NCBI GenBank assembly: GCA_021527695.1
Contig: JAKFAO010000006.1
Span: forward strand, 124,001 to 188,000
DNA length: 64,000 nt
Direction: 5' to 3'
Origin: Naematelia aurantialba
Lineage: Eukaryota > Basidiomycota > Tremellomycetes > Tremellales > Naemateliaceae
Below, one piece after another: positions 56,357 through 64,000 of the stretch. Under the pieces are notes generated by a model, which was not told the origin of the DNA, ran no database searches, and worked only from the letters and a program-made list of their open reading frames with translations. Made by a program: the position numbers and the translations under genes. Numbering within the stretch: position 1 is the first letter of the stretch; each line of letters opens with the position of its first letter.

Positions 56357-57358
56357 GATCGTGCTAGTGAGGCGTTCGTATTGTGCAGGCCCGAATGATG
56401 CTCGAGCCTGTATGATGCTGCTGATGCTGTTCGAAGGTTGCTCGCGCTAATGGTGCTCGTGCTGGCTTCGTGCTCGTGCTGCTCCTATGCTGGTACTGTG
56501 GCCACGGAGAAGCTGATAGCGGCGGCAGCAGGGCACGGGCGACGGATCTGATCACTGGTTTTAACGTTAATAGCTCGGTGTCGGTTTTGCAGCTCGGAGA
56601 GAAAGAGTTCGAGGGGAGAGCGGACAGCCAAGACAGAAACGCCGAGAGTAACGAGGGGAGACGAGAGAGCGAAGACGAGACTGCGGGTAGCTGATAGAAC
56701 AGCAAGAGAAGCTGGCGCGCCTGCTATGTGAGAGCTGAAGCTGAATCTACGTCCCTACGATCTGCAGAACAGGTAGGCAAAGTGGAATGTGGAAATGAGC
56801 GCCGAGTCAGACTTTGCGACTTTTGGTCCAGGTCAATTTCAGGCACGCCGCTGCGTCCTTGTCCTCTTACTTGCATACTGTACATGCCAATGCTCCAATG
56901 TCCTTTGCATCCAGTCCCAATGTATTTAGCGTTTACTTTCCACGCTTCGGCCCCAGATCCATACTGCCAGTGCTCCCAAATGCGAACGTACAAGCACTGG
57001 ACATGGGAACAAACAGTAGCCTGCAAAACCTGTCGAATGCCTTGCTTGACTAATTCTGATCACTCTGTTCACTCAGCCACGCTGAGTTGGTTCGAGACCA
57101 CTGTTGAAAGAGAAGAATCACTTTCTCCAGCTTGGAATCCCAAGTGGTATGGACACCGCTCAGTCAAGTGGTGAATTTTCCGCTTTGTGGATGTCAGTAG
57201 CATGGATTGCAGCAGTATCCGGTTAAGAATCCTTAGGCAGCAGCAAAGGTGCAGCATTTCTTACATGCACAAAACTCTGCACCGAGCCATACACAGTTGA
57301 TCCTTTTCAATTCTCACACTTTTTCCACAATCTTGGCGCAAAGCCGACGGTGAGTTGT
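56357..57358. other. Intergenic region between HIS7 and SUB2
   Basis: HIS7 promoter and SUB2 3' flank, both minus-strand genes. A plus-strand frame of 148 codons (56728-57174) has no recognisable features and no splice support; no gene is called. Confidence 0.5.
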
Positions 57359-59419
57359 TTACGAAGTCACTGTTCCAAGTAAGCATCTTGCCCTGAACAA
57401 TGCGGTAAGGCCAATGCTCACTGTAAGTGGATGGGTCGACAGTGTCAGGCAGAGTTGGGATGGCAACCGTGAACCTTTCCTGGATCTTTTGCAGGACCTC
57501 CTGATCTGCCTCGCTTGCTACAAATGTGATAGCTATCCGCATATTCAGCCAAACACACGTATGCCATAGCAGGGGACGTACCAAGACCCTTGGTTCCGAA
57601 ACGACCAGCACGACCGACGCGGTGCAAATACGAGTCCGCATCGGAGGGAGCGTCCTGCGTGTGTTAACAAACGATACTGACAAGTGGCGCGGGCTTACGT
57701 AGTTGATCACAACGTTCACCCGTTCAACATCAATACCACGACCAAAGATGTCAGTGGCAACGAGGATTCGCTTCTCAAATGCTTTGAACTGCTGGAAGCG
57801 AGAGATGCTGATACGACATCAACTCGTTGCCTGCCACCATAGGAAGTTCCTCACCGTTCTGGTTGAGGCAAGGCGGAGTGGATGCAGATAGACGGGAAGT
57901 TGCACTCTTGCAGCAGGGCGTCGAGTTGCGTCGCTCGCGCAACAGACTTGACGAAGATGCAAACCTGGTTGAACTCGAGGTTGTCGAGCAAATCGTTCAG
58001 CTTCCGGTTCTTTTCCTTCTCCTCCAGCTTCAAGTAGTACTGCTGCAAGCCGTGAAGAGTGAGCTTCGTCTCGTCGTCGACGTAAATCTCAAGAGGCTAT
58101 ATCCGATCAGTATATACTGGCACAAGGCGGCTGAGGAAACTCACGCTCTGCATGAACTTCTTGCAAGTGGTTCGGATGTCCTTCGACAAGGTTGCCGAGA
58201 ACATCATGACTTGCTTGTGGTGAGGAGTGGAGCGGAAGATCTCCTGCACATCTCGTCGCATGTCTGTCGTCGAAAGTCGTCCGAACAGAAGGTCGCAGTA
58301 CATTTCGGATTGATGGAAGTGAAATGACCGAGAGTTGGAGCGCAAATGTTGTCAAGAGGAGTGGAAAACAAAAAACAAGGTAAGCGCCTGTTCAGTCTCT
58401 GATCCATTCAAGTCCTAGCACACTGCTGATATCGGCCTCCGCCCGTCGACGCCAACTTCGTCATAATTACCAGTCCTAGGAGACGGGTTTCCTACTGCCA
58501 TATCATGAAGTCCCAGCGCCATAGAGCGCCGATGATGGCCGATAATGGTACGTTTGTCTGACACGACAAAGCAGTCGAGATGCTCCGCCGCTGACAGCCT
58601 GTCGTATCGAAGAGAAATTCGCTTGAAAGTATGGTCGAAGAAGAAAAAACTAACCGAGTGCCTCGAGCATTTTGTCGCATTCGTCCAGGACAAAGTGCTT
58701 GACCTTGCTGGCATTCAATTTCTTGTCCCGCACCAAAGCCATCATACGGCCTGGGGTGCCGACAGCAATGTGAGGGCACTTCTCCTTGTCGGCCAAGGTG
58801 GCCTGGTCGGCGGAGATGGGAGTGCCACCGTAGAACACCGAAGTCCGCACTTGAGGCATAAACTTGGAGAATCGCGCAAACTCATTGCGAATCTGATATG
58901 CGAGCTCTCGGGTATGGCAGAGAATAACAATGCCAACCTCGCCATCAACAGGCTCACTGCGAGCGATCAGTAAACTGCAACGGACAAGAGAGTGGTACGA
59001 ACATCTGCTGCAGGCATGCCAAGACGAACACGGCCGTCTTACCCATACCAGACTTGGCCTGGCAAAGAACATCGGTGCCCAGGATAGCCTGAGGAATACA
59101 TTCTTGCTGCACTGCATAGAATTAGTCGGGACATCTTTCCGTCTGAATGGGTCCTCCACTCACCTTCAGAAGGGTGCTCGAAACCGAGGTCAGAGATGGC
59201 ACGGAGGAGCTCGGGCTTCAACAAAAAGTCCCTGCAGTGCGCTCAGTCATAGCCCGAAGGTGTCAGATTGTGCTCTCACCTGAAACCTGTCGAGTGGATA
59301 CCGACATAAGAGCCCTTCTTGTCAGCGCCATCCTTAGCACCAGCCGCGGCGGGGGCGGCAAAGGTCTCCTCGGCGGCCTCGTCGTAGTCGACAAGTTCTT
59401 CCTCATCAGGGCGAGACAT
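57359..59419 (-). CDS. SUB2: DEAD-box RNA helicase SUB2/UAP56 (splicing and mRNA export)
   Basis: Ten exons on the minus strand (59280-59419, 59164-59231, 59003-59111, 58655-58956, 58145-58263, 57855-58096, 57699-57807, 57582-57654, 57422-57532, 57359-57369) give 427 residues, the length of human UAP56 (428). Motifs: Q-motif region [20 protein letters not shown], motif [44 protein letters not shown], motif II DECD, motif [13 protein letters not shown], then [35 protein letters not shown] and [16 protein letters not shown]. It ends VDPSTYMTS. It is the TREX component that loads Yra1 on mRNA and acts in spliceosome assembly. Intron 4 (58264-58654) is 391 nt and interrupts the gene just after DECD. 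The donor AT/GTTCGT at 59002 and the last 11-nt exon were chosen by phase and family fit. Confidence 0.97.
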
Positions 59420-60514
59420 CTTGTTGGTCTTTTTGTTTAGTCGGGCTGTGAGGGTGGATGCGAAGAATCAAAGGTGAGACGGGTGGCAAGAGGGAAAGAA
59501 GAAGGAGAGAGGGGAGAAAACGTCGTAAGCCGATGTCGCTTGACCATGCTGAGTCGCCTCGACGAAGGAGCAGCGATGTTTGAGGTACCCACGTTGGTTT
59601 TAGTCAGCTGGGAGAAGGGGAACGAGAACACTTGTGAATAGCAAGTTGGAGGATGAAAGAGACAGGCTGGAAGAGAAGAAGAAAGATGAGAAGGAACGAG
59701 CGCGTTGGGCGGGATTGTCACGGGATTATAGTTTTGTGGCCTTTTTCCAGTATTGCCCAATTGGGGCATTTGCCACTCCAAGCGCGTGCTGTCCAAAATC
59801 GCTTCTCGTGTCTGAACCAGCACCAGAGGACAAGCTTTTTATTTCCCGCGTTCGGGTTTCGCTCTCCCTATAGCCGCAGCTGTCCCAGTTCTGACTGTCT
59901 GCCAAGGAGTGAAGTATAGGAGAGCCCCCCTTTTATCCTCTGCCCCCGGGGAAGCAGCAGATCAAAATCATCACCCAAACCCCGGACGGTCCCGGAATCC
60001 TTTCACAGAGCTTCCAATCAAAACGGCGAGAGACGAGGACAGACGTGGCTCATTTCGCTCAGGTGAGTCCCCGGATGACGTTTCAACTTTTTGTTATCGA
60101 TTGTGGGATGATTGTCGGCCCAAAATAACAAAGGGGACCTGAGACCATAGATCCCGCCGGCAGCAAGACAAGGCTGATAACGGGGACTGTGAATCTAGCT
60201 CTCGCCGTGTAGACTGCCCCCCAAGCTACTCTGGAACCCCATTCGACAGCTTTCTTCGTCTTTGACAAAGGCCGGTTCGATTTGATCCCGGCGTGTGGAC
60301 GACGCGTCGAGAGGGTTTTGGGATGGTGGATCGAGGAGGTTGATCGTGTATAGTGAGTGGCCGTCCCGTCTAGCAGTGTGGGGGAAACGCTCCTTGATCC
60401 ACGGATGTGCTTCATTGAACGCTCCTCCGACTGTGGCTCTTCTTCCCGGCATCCCAGCCCGCCCTTCCTCTAACACGTTGCTCGAGCGGTACTGATTCGT
60501 TTAGAAAACCCGGC
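59420..60514. promoter_or_regulatory. Divergent promoter region, SUB2 and SNF5
   Basis: 1.1 kb between facing-away start codons. It is AT-richer than its surroundings at about 59640-59830. It must contain both promoters and leaders; no specific element was recognised. Confidence 0.5.
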
Positions 60515-61111
60515 ATGGCGGCTCAGACCCCTCCCAATCAAGCGTCTCCTAGACCTGGGCATCAGCAGCAGTTCGCCTTCCAAAACATGTCAAATCCGCA
60601 AGGCATGGTGAACATGGGTTTCAATCCTCAACAATACATGAACATGAACAATCAGGCAGCCGCTGGCCCGGGACCCTCGACGATACTACAGCAGCAGGCT
60701 CAACAGCCCAACATGATGCGACCTCCTCTACCTGGCGGCGTGAGCCCCCAACAGCTGGCGATGTTGCAGCAGATGTCGCAGACGCGAGCGCAAAATGGCC
60801 AACCTCAGCTAAACGCGCAACAGCTGCAGATGGCCATGTCGCAGATGGCGCAAGTCCAAGGCCAGAATGCGGGACAGCAGGCTTTGTATCAGGCGATGAG
60901 GATGGGTCAAGGGCAGCTTGGACAGGGAGGACAGCCGAGACCACAGATGGGCATGGCAGGGCAACAGGCGCAGATGCAGGGGCAAGGCCAAGGACAGAAT
61001 CAAGCACAAACGCAGGGATCCCAACAACAGCAGCAGCTACAACAACAACAGCACTTGCAGCAGCAACGGATACACCAGCTCATGATGCAGCAACAGCAGC
61101 AGCAGCAGCAA

Positions 61112-61176
<65 letters not shown>

Positions 61177-64000
61177 ACAACAGGGTGGTTCGATGTCGCC
61201 AGCTCAACAGCGGTTAGGAACACCAAATGCTCTTCAGTCTCCCGCACGACCGCCTCAGCAGCTTGGAGCGATGGCACCCCCACCGTTACCGGGCGGACAG
61301 TATACTGGCCAGTCTCAGCCGCCAGCTCAGTTCAGCCTCACACCGCAGCAACAGCAGATCATCGCCCAGCAGCGAGCGGCGTTCATGGCCTCGCCCCAAT
61401 TTCAGGCGCTCCCCCCACAACAGCAGCAGCAACAGGTTGCGATGATGCAGCAAAAGCTGGTCTTAAATATGGCACAGCAGAACCTCTCAGCACAGCATCA
61501 TCAGCAACAAGTTCAGCTACAACAAGCCATGCAGGCGCGATCGGCAGAAAACAGTCAGCAGTCACCTGTGCACCCGCAGCAAAGTCCGGGAGGTCAACGA
61601 TCGTCTTTGCCAGGACCTGGCACCCCTTCGCAACCTCTCTCGAGTCTGCCTCAGCATATGGCGCCGCAACGGCCTGGCTCAGCAATGTCCCAACGAGCTG
61701 GATCTCCCCATCCTCCTCAAGCGGGATCTCCAGCAAATCGAGTCATTTCCACTGGCACGCCACCTCCGATGCAGCAGCAACTGTATCAGCCACAGCCTGG
61801 AACACCTGTCAATCCCTCATCTCCAGCAGGATCGGCACATTCGCAGCAAACACCTCAGCATGGCCCGCCGCCAACGGCCTCTCCTCAGATGCATCAGACC
61901 CCTGCTCCTGCTCAAGCTACATCTCAAGCTGTCCCGCAAGCTATCGGCGTCAACGGGCAGGTCCGACCGCCGTATTCTCAACACGTCAATCCACAGGCTG
62001 CGATTCAAGCGCTCCAACAGCATGCGCAGAACGCTCAAAGCATGCTGCAATCCGGTCAACTTGGGGCTTCTGGGCAACAGCCGGGCCAATTTACTACAGC
62101 AACACCACCGTCCAATCAACATCTCGCCAACGCCATGAGTATCTTCAACGCAGCTCAACAGGCTCAATCCGGGCAACATGTCCGGCCCAACTTACCAATC
62201 CGGCCTTCGCTTCCCAACATCAACACCTCGGACTTTCCCTTTGACTGGCGGCTGTTGCCCCATCTCTCCAATCTCAACAACCCCAACTGGCGGCAAGAAA
62301 TGCAGCAGCGAGCTCCAGCGCTTGTGACGGCTGTACAGAATGCCTCGGCTATGCTTCAATCTGGCACAGTATCAAGCGATGTCATTCACAGGATGCAACA
62401 AATGGCATCTCATGCCGCGCGAATGACTCAAGCCAACTTCCGACCTCCGTCAAACATGCAAGCCCAGAGCCTACCCCCACACATGCAGCAGCAGATGAGC
62501 CAAGGGGCGATGCAGGGTATGCAGCCTGGTATGCAACAAGCGCGTCCACCGTACATGTCGATGAATCCTCAAGGCGCGGCAGGGGGTGCTCGTCCACCTC
62601 CACCTCACTTACCGCCGAACGCATCGAGCCATGATTCGATGCCACCCAATTCACGACGCACGTCTGTCGGCAAGGATCGTGCCGCTCGTGATCGCACGCC
62701 GAACCAAGCTGCCATGCCCCCACCAGCGTGGATTCCATCTCATGGAGCTCCCGGCCGGCCGCCAGGGTTCGAAAACACGCCGCCCGCACCTGCACCTCCG
62801 CCAGCGGTTCCCGTCAAAGAATGGGAATCGCGTCTACGCCTAGATATCCCTATCACCTCCATCACACCGTTGGGAGCTGAATCCGATGACCCCACGTTCT
62901 CAGGCAGGCTGCCTGAGCTGTCCACCGGCGAGAAACAAAATATCAAATCTTGGATCGAGACGGACGTCGAATACGTCAAAGACATGGAGGTGCATCGGCA
63001 AAAAATGCGGTCCAAAACGCTCAAGTGGACAAAGGCGAATGATATGGAGACTCCGTGGTGGGAAATGCGGAAAGGAGAACCGATGCGCATGCCCCGCGAA
63101 CGACTGACAATCATCTGGCCCCAGGATAGAGCTAGGATGCGCGCCAGGTCAAGTCATAAAGGCAGACATGAGACGCGGTTGTATGTTTCTCCCTTGCGCT
63201 CCTGCTAAGCCTTTGGCTGACTGATTTGCAGCACCCAGGCTCAGATGAGAGCAATGGCGGCGGTCGAGGATCATGTTATACCTGTCCGCATAGACCTGGA
63301 GCACGACAATTGGAAGCTCAAAGACACCTTCATGTGGAATTGTTCTGGTAAGTCTCACCCCGCCGTGGTAACTCCCATGATCCGCTACCCTATGTTCGAC
63401 CACATCGTGATTGGTCACACTGTGAGCCAACTTGTAGCTGACTTTAACTCAGATACCGTGGTCACGCCTGATCTGTTTGCGCAAACGCTGTGCGAGGACT
63501 TTCAAGTGCCCCCTCAACACTTTGCCTCCAAAATTGTCACTGCTATTTTGGAACGCATTCAGGAGTATCGCAATCAAGTGCTCCCGCTCGTTTCTCGCTC
63601 AAGCAAAGAACCTTGTCGAGGTATCCTCGAACCCGATGGTGACGGCGAAGGGAAAGCGATCTTCGAGGTGTTTAGGCGGCTGCGCGAGGGTTCCGAAGAG
63701 ATAAAGACTGAGTCTGGACACGAGGACGACTCTCAAGTCCGCATCATCCTTCCGGATGATGAGGATGATGTACTGGGCCATGAGGTGGAGCGGCCGATGA
63801 CGGTGGAAGAGATCATGGAGAGCCATCAGAGCGACAAGAGTGCTGAGATGCAGGACGATTTGCGTATCTTGATCAAGGTAGGTTGCGTGCGATGCCGGAG
63901 CACAGTGCGTGACACTGATCAATCTGGCAGGTGGACATCATCGTTGGCACTCAGAATTTGTCGGATACCTTTGAGTGGGACCTCAACTCGACAATCACGC
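60515..64000 (+). CDS. SNF5: SNF5/SMARCB1 SWI/SNF chromatin remodelling subunit (3' end outside window)
   Basis: Exons 60515-63180, 63232-63347, 63453-63877 and 63931 to the right edge encode about 1092 residues so far. The first 600 residues are Gln/Pro/Met-rich, with a pure poly-Gln run encoded by 61088-61183. Then comes DFPFDWRLLPHLSNLNNPNW. The SNF5 homology domain begins near residue 900: DHVIPVRIDLEHDNWKLKDT, FMWNC, TPDLFAQTLCEDFQVPPQHF (repeat 1) and LRILIKVDIIVGTQNLSDTF followed by EWDLNS (start of repeat 2), as in human SMARCB1. It is a core subunit of the SWI/SNF remodeller in the nucleus. A basic block (KMRSKTLKWTKANDME) precedes the domain. The protein is cut off inside repeat 2 by the window end. 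Confidence 0.95.
61088..61183 (+). repeat. Poly-Gln tract (32 CAG/CAA codons) in SNF5
   Basis: Thirty-two consecutive glutamine codons with CAG and CAA mixed, inside the SNF5 N-terminal Gln-rich region. The mixture of codons limits slippage compared with a pure CAG run. Confidence 0.95.

Noticed and set aside
56728..57174. 148-codon plus-strand frame between HIS7 and SUB2
   Set aside because: No motif and no splice or composition support; it lies in the 3' flank of SUB2 and upstream region of HIS7.
58264..58654. snoRNA inside the long SUB2 intron
   Set aside because: No convincing RUGAUGA/CUGA box pair or H/ACA hairpin pair on the sense strand.
1..64000. Transposons, CRISPR arrays, bacterial operons, biosynthetic gene cluster
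   Set aside because: No reverse transcriptase, transposase, terminal repeats, CRISPR-like spaced repeats or grouped secondary-metabolism genes were seen; the lone BAHD-type acyltransferase has no cluster partners.

Overview
The window looks like basidiomycete nuclear DNA, most probably from a Tremellomycete (Cryptococcus/Kwoniella-like) yeast. The reasons are dense short genes, very many introns of about 45-70 nt with GTRNGT donors and CTGAC/CTAAC branch points about 10-15 nt before the acceptor, several exons of only 9-25 nt, and eukaryotic housekeeping genes (SUB2, SNF5, RPL34, RPS30, RRP43, LCB1, HIS7, ERG2). There is no operon structure. No transposon, tRNA or rRNA gene was recognised. 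All exon boundaries below were worked out by eye from reading frame, splice sites and family motifs; for every multi-exon model the exon phases add up.

Layout. 0-10 kb: 3' end of a CDF zinc transporter (+), a bHLH factor (+), ERG2 sterol isomerase (-), and a 976-codon intronless serine/proline-rich membrane-anchored protein (+). 10-20 kb: RPS30 (-) divergent from prephenate dehydratase PHA2 (+), then two tandem, strongly diverged genes with a heat-shock-factor type DNA-binding domain (-), and an unrecognised small ORF (-). 20-28 kb: RPL34 (-), an NDR-family AGC kinase whose spliced N-terminus carries a CRIB-like motif (-), and a small secreted protein (+). 28-38 kb: a BAHD-type acyltransferase (+), CTP-dependent diacylglycerol kinase DGK1 (-) divergent from exosome subunit RRP43 (+), SURF6/RRP14 (+), and serine palmitoyltransferase LCB1 (-) divergent from a carnosine N-methyltransferase-like gene (+). 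40-64 kb: an FAD-dependent amine-oxidase-like membrane protein (-), a membrane-anchored SGNH hydrolase-like protein (-), a HAL4/SAT4-type kinase (-), HIS7 (-), the RNA helicase SUB2 (-), and SNF5 (+), which runs off the right edge.

Functional themes are dispersed: lipid metabolism (ERG2, LCB1, DGK1), aromatic and histidine biosynthesis (PHA2, HIS7), ribosome and RNA work (RPS30, RPL34, SURF6, RRP43, SUB2), chromatin (SNF5) and signalling (two kinases, three transcription factors). There is no obvious gene cluster. The most unusual items are the tandem HSF-like pair that keeps the same 82-nt plus 13-nt exon pattern while the proteins diverge, the CRIB-NDR kinase architecture, a 26-bp perfect palindrome, a three-copy CGCGCCTAA element in the LCB1/methyltransferase divergent promoter, and a set of unrelated minisatellites in introns and 3' flanks.
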